DNA from: Phycisphaerales bacterium
GTDB taxonomy: Bacteria; Planctomycetota; Phycisphaerae; Phycisphaerales; SM1A02
Length of the DNA stretch: 64,000 nt
Assembly: GCA_029268515.1 (NCBI GenBank)
Contig: JAQWNP010000006.1
Location: forward strand, 434,001-498,000
Direction: 5' to 3'
The translations under genes were made by a program, and so were the position numbers. Positions within the stretch are counted from its first letter, which is position 1. Every line of letters begins with the position of its first letter. Below are positions 24,340 to 32,185 of the stretch, piece by piece. A model generated the notes under the pieces. It was not told where the DNA came from and ran no database searches. It saw only the letters and a list, made by a program, of their open reading frames with translations.

Positions 24340-25806
24340 TTATGTGGTTATTGATCTTTTTTCACGGATACGGGCCATCGCAGCCTTCCCTGGATAAAAC
24401 ACGGCCAAAAAGGCCAGGCAAACGACTGCTGTGTACATCGGAATAGCAAAAAGACCCTGCCAGTCCTTAACACCATCCTCGCTGGTGTAGATCGTCCCAA
24501 TCTTTCCGGCTACATAACTACCAACCACGATGCCAATACCGACAATGATGAGATTAAAGAGGTTTTGGGCACTTGCTTTTACATCTCTTGTGCATTCTTC
24601 ATCAACGATCATGAACGCCACAAAGATGAAACAACCGAAGCATAAGCCGTGCAATGCAACGCCAGTAATCAGCGTCACCATGACGGGCACGCCCACAGAT
24701 ACAGATAACCAGTCCACATAAGCAAACAGGAACATCCGTGCCGCATAAGCGACCAGCCCTATTCCTAATAGTGTCTTCCTGGAAAATCGCTTGGCGACAA
24801 GTGGGATCAACATCAACACGATCACCTCAGCGATCTGGCCAATGGTCATGAGCCCGCCGCCGCCAACACCAAACACGCCATTGATCGCGTCATTAACCTC
24901 GCCTGCTTGTGCCTGGTAGTTGCCCAAGAAGACCGCTGTAAACTGAAAATAGAACTGGTGAATCATGCTTACTGGAATAGCGATCAGGAACAAGATCAAA
25001 AGTGGATTCCGCGATGCCTCTTTGATTGCTTCGCCAGTGGCAAAGGACTCCTGTCCACGCTGTGGGGGTGTCCGTGGCAGCGTTAAACAGTAAACACCCA
25101 TAATGAATCCAAGAATGGCTGCAACGTAAAAGGCGTTATACATACCCTCCGCCTGCGCCTTATGAAGAGCCTCTGATGCCGTTTGTAGCGTGGCTTCAAG
25201 GCCTACGCGCGCTGACTCACTTGCATTTTCAACCGCAAGCTTCGCAGCTTTAACTGTTTCAACAAGATCTGCTGGAGAGTAAGCGTGATACAACCACTGG
25301 CCAATGCCGATGCCCACAGCAATCCAGCCAATGGTTCCCCATAATCGAACCCAGCCAAACTGGCGGTCACGGTCTGACAGATGATGGAAGCTCAGTGAGT
25401 TTGTGAGTGCTAATGTGGGCGAATAGACAATTGAGTAAGCCAATGCAAACCCTAAGAATCCCCAGAATGAAGTGATTTGAACCAGAATCAACATTAAGAC
25501 AGCGCCGATTAAGTGACTCACGCCAAGAAAGCGTTCTGTGTTGAACCAGCGGTCAGCTATCTGTCCTGCGATGAACGGGCCAAACAAGGCGCCAACACCG
25601 CCCGCCATGAACATATAACCGATTTCTGCATCATCAAAGCCTCGAACCTTACTCAAAAAGGTGTATAGCAACGGCAACCAAGCGCCCCAGATGGCGTATT
25701 GAAGCAGCATCATGAAAGATAATCTGAGGAAAGTGACGCCACCAAACACTGGCTTATCGCTTCCCGCTTGTGTTGCTATATTTGAACCAGGCTGATCCAT
25801 GTTCAT
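24340..25806 (-). CDS. MFS transporter of the nucleoside:H+ symporter group
   Basis: The 488-residue membrane protein has about 12 hydrophobic segments and the start pattern FLRLSFMMLLQYAIWGAWLPLL found in the NupG/XapB (Nuc_H_symport) branch of the major facilitator superfamily. An Ala/Glu-rich cytosolic stretch (VKAAKLAVENASESARVGLE) lies in the central part. Members import nucleosides by proton symport, but planctomycete copies are often next to sugar oxidoreductase genes, so a sugar or keto-sugar substrate is my inference. I chose ATG 25806, preceded by AGAGAGAT; the longer frame adds a hydrophilic 34-residue leader that overlaps the ThuA gene. It follows the ThuA gene by 58 bases. Confidence 0.82.
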   Translation of the reverse strand: MNMDQPGSNIATQAGSDKPVFGGVTFLRLSFMMLLQYAIWGAWLPLLYTFLSKVRGFDDAEIGYMFMAGGVGALFGPFIAGQIADRWFNTERFLGVSHLIGAVLMLILVQITSFWGFLGFALAYSIVYSPTLALTNSLSFHHLSDRDRQFGWVRLWGTIGWIAVGIGIGQWLYHAYSPADLVETVKAAKLAVENASESARVGLEATLQTASEALHKAQAEGMYNAFYVAAILGFIMGVYCLTLPRTPPQRGQESFATGEAIKEASRNPLLILFLIAIPVSMIHQFYFQFTAVFLGNYQAQAGEVNDAINGVFGVGGGGLMTIGQIAEVIVLMLIPLVAKRFSRKTLLGIGLVAYAARMFLFAYVDWLSVSVGVPVMVTLITGVALHGLCFGCFIFVAFMIVDEECTRDVKASAQNLFNLIIVGIGIVVGSYVAGKIGTIYTSEDGVKDWQGLFAIPMYTAVVCLAFLAVFYPGKAAMARIREKRSITT

Positions 25807-25864
25807 ATGTGATCTCTCTAATAGATTAATCAACAGTCGTGAAACATTGAGATAAGTCGAATGA

Positions 25865-27652
25865 CTATCTCGTTTTCTCGGGCGAGGGAGATGAAATACC
25901 CGGCCCACGCAAATGTAATGATCGCATCAGGAAGAGCGATCGGTCAGGTGGGCCGCGGAAGACGAAAAAGTAGGCGGATGATCCCCCCGGATCCCCAATA
26001 AGAGCTGTTACGTTGGTCCATCCTTGTTCTTCAGCACTCGCTTGCAATCGGACAATTGACACCAAGGTGCCTTCTGGGTCATCGCGGCGAATTTCAATAG
26101 AAGACTTAACACTTGGCTTCAACGAAAAAACAATGTCTTCAATTCCCGCCAGACATAGAGGATCAAGAGACACCCACCCTTTATTTACCGCAACAAATGC
26201 AGAGGCATTGCCCTCATTGGAGATGTCAACGCGCTGCAATCCCTCTGAAGTATCCATCAAATTTGGCCGTATCTCATGAGCCCTGAGTGTCAACACACTG
26301 TGACCGATCAGGCGATTCTCATCATCAACGCCTTGGTCTGCATATCTTGCTAACAAGAACATGTCCTGACTGGGATTATCTTTTTCATATAACAGGGGTG
26401 GAATTTTAAGTTGCCCGCTTGATCCGGTACGACTCACAATGGGTTTTCCATATGGATCACCTGATTGATACAACTCCACAACAACGCGATTAACATCAGG
26501 AGATTGTTCTTCAGGATCATCGATCAGAATGTCATACTGAAACCACTGATCCGGTGAAACAACGCCACCATCTTCGGGTTTTATAAAAGTCACTGTCGGG
26601 CTTGTATTTCCAACAACAATCCATGAATCCATAGCGCCGATAGAACCCGATTCATCAGAGATGAATAATCGAACCAGAAATTTTCCACGTTGATGAAATG
26701 TCCAGAACGTCTGTTTCACCCGAGAATCTATCTCACCATCAGAATTAAAATCCCACGCGTAAGATAGTTCTTGATCACTCTCTCTATTTTTCACCGCTGT
26801 AAACTGGACTGTGAGCGGGGGCTGCCCAGAGCTCGGCTTGCTCTCAATGGTTGGCTTCCAGTTTTTTAATGTTTGGACATCACTACCCGCTGACCATTGA
26901 ATCGCCTCAATGATATGTTTGATAAAAAGCGGATCTGCAAATGACTCGTCTGTGTGACCGCCACCCGTATAAAAAGCTCGTCCTCCGTCATAATCATGGC
27001 ACCAGACAATAGGATGCGACGCACCCATACCCCCGCCCTCATAACTGCCTTCATCCAATGTTGCCAAAATCTGCACTGATTGATCCGGCACATCACGATA
27101 GTCATACCACTCGTCAACACGTTCCCATGTGGTGGGCAGATGAGCCATGGCTGGATGTGTCTTGTCTTGAACCACCACTTGGCCACGCTGAACTGCTGGG
27201 TGACCTGCGAAATAGGCGCCCATCATTTTTCCATACCAAGGCCAGTCATATTCGGTATCAGCTGCTCCATGAATGCCTACCCAACCACCGCCACCTTGAA
27301 TAAATCGTTGCATTGCTTCCTGCTGCGTCTTGTCAAGCACATCACCGGTTGTATTAAGAAAAACGATGACATCCATATCCACTAGCGTCTTGTCCGTAAA
27401 AACTTCAGCATCCTCGGTTGCAACGACCTCTATATCATTTTCTTTCGCCGCCAACTTAATCGCTTGAATGCCTGTTGGAATAGAGCTGTGTCGAAAACCA
27501 GCGGTCTTAGAAAAGAGTAATACTCTTAGTGGTTGCAATTGCTGCGTCACTTGATCTTGGCCACTTAATATTGATCCAAAAAGTGAGTTATGAGCAAGAA
27601 GAACAACAACTGCGATAAGAGGCCATTGATGATGATGATTAACTTTTGTCAT
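25865..27652 (-). CDS. Exported ThuA-domain protein with PKD domain
   Basis: The 595-residue protein has a signal peptide (from MTKVNHHHQWPLIAVVVLLA), then a ThuA-like class I glutamine-amidotransferase-fold domain (about 50-275). Its hallmarks are RVLLFSKTAGFRHSSIP, VFLNTTGDVL, GGGWVGIHGAADTEYDWPWY, and ARAFYTGGGHTDESF-like block near the end. A PKD-type domain follows (about 285-380: PPLTVQFTAV..YAWDFNSDGEIDS), then about 200 beta-rich residues. ThuA in rhizobia works with ThuB, a Gfo/Idh protein, on 3-keto-trehalose. The gene sits in a cluster with DUF1080 and oxidoreductase genes, supporting a keto-glycoside role. The start at 27652 is 19 bases after the previous stop. Confidence 0.85.
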   Translation of the reverse strand: MTKVNHHHQWPLIAVVVLLAHNSLFGSILSGQDQVTQQLQPLRVLLFSKTAGFRHSSIPTGIQAIKLAAKENDIEVVATEDAEVFTDKTLVDMDVIVFLNTTGDVLDKTQQEAMQRFIQGGGGWVGIHGAADTEYDWPWYGKMMGAYFAGHPAVQRGQVVVQDKTHPAMAHLPTTWERVDEWYDYRDVPDQSVQILATLDEGSYEGGGMGASHPIVWCHDYDGGRAFYTGGGHTDESFADPLFIKHIIEAIQWSAGSDVQTLKNWKPTIESKPSSGQPPLTVQFTAVKNRESDQELSYAWDFNSDGEIDSRVKQTFWTFHQRGKFLVRLFISDESGSIGAMDSWIVVGNTSPTVTFIKPEDGGVVSPDQWFQYDILIDDPEEQSPDVNRVVVELYQSGDPYGKPIVSRTGSSGQLKIPPLLYEKDNPSQDMFLLARYADQGVDDENRLIGHSVLTLRAHEIRPNLMDTSEGLQRVDISNEGNASAFVAVNKGWVSLDPLCLAGIEDIVFSLKPSVKSSIEIRRDDPEGTLVSIVRLQASAEEQGWTNVTALIGDPGGSSAYFFVFRGPPDRSLFLMRSLHLRGPGISSPSPEKTR

Positions 27653-27671
27653 GGATTTGTTGCCTTGGCAA

Positions 27672-28901
27672 TCAATCGCTTCGGTCTGATGATTCTTGGC
27701 TAGACGACTGTGTGGTAGCACTTTCGGTTGAGGTGAGGTCTCGTATTTGGAGATCTTTCCAAATGATCTCATTCCCAGCATGTTGAGATTGAAGAGCAAT
27801 GTGCCCCTCATCGAAAAGAGCTAAGTTCATATCGATCATTGGCAGACCATTGATCCAGGTTTGAACATGATCGCCTTCTACTCGAATTCGATAGTCGAAC
27901 CAAGAGTTATCTTCAGTGAGCTTTACTTTTGGAAAGGCTTGATTCGTAATGGCGCCAGTAAACTCTTTTGCATCCTGATTATCAACCTCAGCTTCATATC
28001 CCACTGGCTCTTCATATTCCACTGGCCAATCGTCATTGTTCGAAAGCTTCGGCATCGTTCGAAAGTAGAGCCCCCCATTACCATTCTTGTTCACTTTTAC
28101 ATGAGCTCTGATTTCGAAATCGCCAAACTTTTTCTTTGTAAACAAATGGCCCGGACCATCTCGCCCAACCAGGTTGCCGTTTTCCACAACCCAACTCGCA
28201 TTCCCATCCTCAAACCAATTTGACAAATCATTGGTGACCAACGGCCTGAAACCACCGGGATCGGGGTCGGGTGATAAGTCTTTGATACGGATATTGCGAT
28301 AGCGAATCGGATCTCCGTGATCTTGCAACGCAATGTAGCCAGTCTTAAGTCGATGCTGCAATGCCATTGCTTGGCCTGTTCCGCGCCCATCGAGTTTTTC
28401 GTTCTTGTGAATATGTTTTCCATTAAGCCAAACATTAATCATATCTCCAGACAACACCATCCGGTACGTATTCCAGCTGTTTGGTTGGTTGAGCGCCATC
28501 TCATTTGGTGCAATGGCATCGTAGATGGCGCCACATGCACCAGGATATGGATCTTCACCAAAGGTGTCGTAGACCTGAACCTCCATACCACTGAAGGCCG
28601 GATTTTCGTTACTCGACGCACGCAGTGCCACACCCGAGTTGCCTTTGGGTGGAAGAAAGAAATCAAGTCGAAGATCGAAATCGCGATATTGCTTCTCGGT
28701 CCGGAGCCAGCCACCGCCCGCCGGTTTAACCAGTAGCTCACCATTCTCTACTGCCCATGCATTGACATTACCGGTCGGCGTCCATCCTGTCAGTGACACG
28801 CCATCAAACAGTGGCTCAAAACCTTTTTCTTGTTCATCGACTTGCAACACGTTTCCATGACTACCAAGAATGGATAGCGTTATAAAAAGTATTTCAAACA
28901 T
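27672..28901 (-). CDS. Exported protein with two DUF1080 (3-keto-disaccharide hydrolase) domains
   Basis: The 409-residue protein has a short signal peptide (MFEILFITLSILGS). Two DUF1080 / Pfam 3-keto-disaccharide hydrolase domains then lie in tandem. The first, about 30-210, runs from FEPLFDGVSLTGW to GYIALQDHGDPIRYRNIRIKDL. The second, about 215-395, runs from FRPLVTNDLSNW to GHIALQSQHAGNEIIWKDLQIRDL. The jelly-roll fold is concanavalin-like. Both carry the NSG/NGG strand (GNSGVALRA, GNGGLYFRT). The C-terminus is a Ser/Thr-rich tail. GGAG precedes the ATG. Cleavage of oxidised glycosides is the expected function; the double-domain form may bind longer substrates. Confidence 0.85.
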   Translation of the reverse strand: MFEILFITLSILGSHGNVLQVDEQEKGFEPLFDGVSLTGWTPTGNVNAWAVENGELLVKPAGGGWLRTEKQYRDFDLRLDFFLPPKGNSGVALRASSNENPAFSGMEVQVYDTFGEDPYPGACGAIYDAIAPNEMALNQPNSWNTYRMVLSGDMINVWLNGKHIHKNEKLDGRGTGQAMALQHRLKTGYIALQDHGDPIRYRNIRIKDLSPDPDPGGFRPLVTNDLSNWFEDGNASWVVENGNLVGRDGPGHLFTKKKFGDFEIRAHVKVNKNGNGGLYFRTMPKLSNNDDWPVEYEEPVGYEAEVDNQDAKEFTGAITNQAFPKVKLTEDNSWFDYRIRVEGDHVQTWINGLPMIDMNLALFDEGHIALQSQHAGNEIIWKDLQIRDLTSTESATTQSSSQESSDRSD

Positions 28902-28997
28902 GCCCTGAACTCCAGCGAACCAGTACTACTGTTATATAAATTGAAATTTAGCCACACGCATACATTGAGCGGTGGCAACCTATTCACAAATGATCAA

Positions 28998-30152
28998 TCA
29001 CTGATCTAAACAAACCCAGTGCGGCTTGCCTTGACTACTTTCTACAACAGCATTAATAAACTGAACCCCAACAAGTCCATCATTCACATCTGGATAATCG
29101 GGATTCTCATGATTTGGTTTGTTGTCTCGTATGGCCCTCGCTGCTGAGCGATAGATGTTTGCAAATGCTTCGATATAAGCCTCAGGGTGGCCCATGGGAA
29201 TACGCGTCGCATCTAGACTCTCTGATGACAACATTGCATCGCCACGGTAATAGACTTGTTCTGGACCATCGCTCGTCCAAGTGCGCAGTTGGTTTGGGTC
29301 TTCTTGATGCCATTCAACACCGCCCTTTTCACCCCATACACGTAAACGAAGATTATTTTGTTGCCCCACACAAATTTGCGATGCACTGAGTATTCCCCGT
29401 GCGCCGGATGTGTATCGGATCAACACACTTGCATCATCATCAAGATCACGGCCTGGCACAAAATGTGTCAAGTCCGCACAGAGCTCTTCCATTTTGAGTT
29501 CTGTGACATAGCGAGCAAGATGCTCAGCGTGTGAACCAATGTCACCAATTGCACCTCCAGCGCCTGCTTTGCTGGGATCAGTGCGCCATCCAGCTTGTTT
29601 TTGTCCTGTTTCTTCAAGACGTGTTGCAAGCCATCCCTGATGGTATTCAACAATGACTTTGCGTACAGCTCCAATGACCCCACTCCTGATCATGTGGCGA
29701 GCCTGCTTTACCATCGGATAACCGGAGTAGTTATAGGTGACGCAGAAGACAGTGCCTTTTTGTTTCACTAGAGAAGCAAGTTCTTTCGCTTCTTGAACCG
29801 TATGGACCATGGGCTTATCAAGAATGACATGAAAGCCCGCTTCAACACATGCACGTGCAACTGGATAGTGCATGTAATTAGGTGTCACAATACTGACCAC
29901 TTCTATCCGCTCATCAGCAGGTCGCTTAAGCTCACCATCCAGCATTTCTTGCCATGATGGATAAGTACGGTCCGGAGCAAGATGAATCGCTTTCCCACTA
30001 CTGAGTGCTCGCTCTGGCGTTGATGAAAGTGCGCCAGCTACAAGTGTCATTGAATCATCAAGGCGAGCTGCAGAACGATGGACTGCTCCAATAAAAGCAT
30101 CTTGCCCACCGCCAACCATTCCCATTCTTAAAGGGATGCCTTCGTTACTCAC
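28998..30152 (-). CDS. Cytosolic Gfo/Idh/MocA-family oxidoreductase
   Basis: The 384-residue protein has no signal peptide. Its Rossmann motif is GMVGGG (11-16), and the usual EKP signature is replaced by DKP (residues 112-114, in ILDKPMV), seen in one branch of the family. The C-terminal domain has [18 protein letters not shown], with the catalytic Asp/His pair. The GTG start overlaps the stop of the upstream TIM-barrel gene as GTGA, so the two are translationally coupled and likely catalyse consecutive cytosolic steps. It should oxidise or reduce a sugar with NAD(P). Confidence 0.88.
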   Translation of the reverse strand: MSNEGIPLRMGMVGGGQDAFIGAVHRSAARLDDSMTLVAGALSSTPERALSSGKAIHLAPDRTYPSWQEMLDGELKRPADERIEVVSIVTPNYMHYPVARACVEAGFHVILDKPMVHTVQEAKELASLVKQKGTVFCVTYNYSGYPMVKQARHMIRSGVIGAVRKVIVEYHQGWLATRLEETGQKQAGWRTDPSKAGAGGAIGDIGSHAEHLARYVTELKMEELCADLTHFVPGRDLDDDASVLIRYTSGARGILSASQICVGQQNNLRLRVWGEKGGVEWHQEDPNQLRTWTSDGPEQVYYRGDAMLSSESLDATRIPMGHPEAYIEAFANIYRSAARAIRDNKPNHENPDYPDVNDGLVGVQFINAVVESSQGKPHWVCLDQ

Positions 30153-31159
30153 TGCGTCGTCGCCTCTTTTTGGAATGCCCCATCAAACGCTGCTCGGGAT
30201 GCGGAAAAATCTAGATTCCGTACGTACTCGCATGATTCAATTGCACCATGCTCTCGATTCATCTCCGCATCTTCCCATTCAACCGATAGTGGGCCTTCAT
30301 ATCTCGTTCTATTGAGTGCTCTGATGATCTCTTCAAAGTCAACGTGGCCACGGCCAACTGATCGGAAGTTCCAACCGCGACGATGATCACCAAACTCTAA
30401 GTGTGAGCCCAAGATTCCCGCACGACCATCTTGTGTCACCGCGACGTCTTTCATATGAACGTGGTAGATGCGATCTCCAAACATATCGATGAATATTGCG
30501 GGATCAACACCTTGCCATAAAAGATGGCTTGGATCAAAGTTGAATCCAAAGGCTGGATGACGATCAATAGCTTCCAGGGCGGCAAGTGTTGAATGAATGT
30601 CGTAGGCGATTTCCGCTGGATGTACTTCTAAAGCAAACTTGACATCACACGATTGAAAGGTGTTAAGGATTGGAGTCCAACGCTCAGCAAAGTCATCGTA
30701 ACCTTCATCAACCATGCTCTGTGGTGTCGGCGGGAAAAAGTAAAAATTGGGCCAGATGGAAGATCCGGTGAAACCATTGACAACCTTGAGACCCATATTC
30801 GCCGCCGCGTGAGCTGTGCGCATCATTTCCTCGGCTGCTCTTTGTCGAACGCCTTCGGGCTCTCCATCTCCCCAGACATGTGGAGGTAGTACAGATTCAT
30901 GGCGGGCATCAATATGATCGCACACCGCTTGCCCTACTAAATGAGTTGATATTGCCCAACACTTGAGGCCATGTTGATCGAGAATCTCATGGCGCTCTTT
31001 CGCATACCCAATATCTTCACTAGCGCGAACAACATCAACGTGATCGCCCCAACAAGCAAGCTCTAGTCCGTCATAACCAAAACTAGCCGCTTTTTCCGCC
31101 ATGACGGTAAGTGGTAGGTCTGCCCATTGCCCAGTAAAAAGTGTGACAGGTCGTGCCAT
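30149..31159 (-). CDS. Cytosolic sugar phosphate isomerase/epimerase family TIM barrel
   Basis: The 336-residue protein lacks a signal peptide and is an AP-endonuclease-family-2 TIM barrel. The motif positions are clear: [39 protein letters not shown] (Glu), [16 protein letters not shown] (Asp, His), IYHVHMKDV (His, Asp) and [13 protein letters not shown] (Glu). These are metal-binding and catalytic residues of keto-sugar isomerases/epimerases such as the IolE/IolH-like groups. AAAGGGAG precedes the ATG. It heads a six-gene minus-strand series that continues with the oxidoreductase, DUF1080, ThuA, MFS and dockerin genes. Confidence 0.88.
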   Translation of the reverse strand: MARPVTLFTGQWADLPLTVMAEKAASFGYDGLELACWGDHVDVVRASEDIGYAKERHEILDQHGLKCWAISTHLVGQAVCDHIDARHESVLPPHVWGDGEPEGVRQRAAEEMMRTAHAAANMGLKVVNGFTGSSIWPNFYFFPPTPQSMVDEGYDDFAERWTPILNTFQSCDVKFALEVHPAEIAYDIHSTLAALEAIDRHPAFGFNFDPSHLLWQGVDPAIFIDMFGDRIYHVHMKDVAVTQDGRAGILGSHLEFGDHRRGWNFRSVGRGHVDFEEIIRALNRTRYEGPLSVEWEDAEMNREHGAIESCEYVRNLDFSASRAAFDGAFQKEATTQ

Positions 31160-31412
31160 CGGGTCTCCCTTTAATATGACAGGTTGATGATCCCAATTCT
31201 AACCGATGAAGGCAGCCCTATAAACTCTTGCCAGGCCATCGTCTTTGGGGGCAGTAATGGTCTTTATAGAATCAACACCGCTGGTTTTCATTGCAATGGC
31301 CTATTGATCGGTTCTTGCTTATCAACATTGCGAGGACAAGCCTTGCCACCATTCAACATCACCCGTATCCTCATTCGTTGAGAAAACCATGCCCTTTTTA
31401 AGGTAAAACAAC
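31160..31412. promoter_or_regulatory. Divergent control region of the sugar locus
   Basis: This 253-base space holds both promoters for the divergent minus- and plus-strand arms of the sugar cluster. It contains CATTGCAATG at 31289-31298, a perfect ten-base palindrome flanked by a T-run, which could be a repressor half-operator pair. No regulator gene lies next to it. No convincing coding sequence is seen in it. Confidence 0.35.
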
Positions 31413-32156
31413 ATGCCACACCTCATTTTGGTTGCTTTCATGTCTTTGGTCATCACGCAGCCAGGCGGCGACTCACGGCCACGTGACCCATGGGTAATTC
31501 GTGGGGTACTCGATCAACAGGCCCGCATGGTCACCGTTGCGCTTGATGAAGATTTGTGGGTTGCCTACGACACCAAGACTTGCGTGCTCTATAGAGCATG
31601 GACTGGAGATGTTGATTTTACCGGCGCCGTTTATGACACCTTGCATGGTCCACAGCCAACGATACGTGGCACTATTTGGCTTGAACAAACGGACGCAAAA
31701 TACGACTGGTCATTGGTTTGGCATGAACTCAGCGGCAATGCCTCCCTGATGCGACTTGCTCCAAAGTGGAAGGGTTATCGTTTTAAGGAGGATGGTAGCG
31801 TTCAGTTTGTTTATGACATGGTTAATCATCGCGGAAACGTGATGCGTGTGACAGAGAGTCCAGAAGTCTCACGCATTGGAGGCCCTGATGGCGAGCTCGC
31901 TTTGACGCGCACATTCCAAGTCGAGAATTTACATGCTGGCTCAAAACTGTCCATTGCGATTCCCACAAAATCACCACTCGGGCCGCTGGAGTTTCAATCA
32001 AATGGCCGCCTGATAGGCATGAAAAATCATCGAATACTGCAGGTTGATAACGGGGACCCTGTTGAGGTCACCACGTTCATTAAGCCGCCTCAGGTAGAAA
32101 AGGCCCCACCACAAACCCAAGAAGAAGATGAAGTCCCTTTCTTCCTTGCACCCTAA
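31413..32156 (+). CDS. Exported protein resembling the N-terminal module of planctomycete cytochrome/sugar dehydrogenases
   Basis: The 247-residue protein has a short hydrophobic N-terminus (MPHLILVAFMSLVI), possibly cleaved. The next part reads RPRDPWVIRGVLDQQARMVTV, then VAYDTKTCVLYRAWTGDVDFTGAVYDT and HGPQPTIRGTIWL. Very similar sequence occurs as the first domain of large secreted planctomycete proteins that also carry sugar-dehydrogenase propellers and a cytochrome c domain. Here it stands alone with no CxxCH heme site. AAGGT lies before the ATG. It is directly followed (29 bases) by the PA14/propeller/DUF1080 gene, so the two genes may supply as partners what is one protein elsewhere. 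Catalytic function is unknown. Confidence 0.6.
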   Translation: MPHLILVAFMSLVITQPGGDSRPRDPWVIRGVLDQQARMVTVALDEDLWVAYDTKTCVLYRAWTGDVDFTGAVYDTLHGPQPTIRGTIWLEQTDAKYDWSLVWHELSGNASLMRLAPKWKGYRFKEDGSVQFVYDMVNHRGNVMRVTESPEVSRIGGPDGELALTRTFQVENLHAGSKLSIAIPTKSPLGPLEFQSNGRLIGMKNHRILQVDNGDPVEVTTFIKPPQVEKAPPQTQEEDEVPFFLAP

Positions 32157-32185
32157 CTCTCAATGAATAATGGTGAAATGTGAAA

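Noticed and set aside
31184-31381. 65-codon frame in the divergent sugar control region
   Set aside because: No ribosome site, no recognisable motif and it covers the place where promoters must lie.
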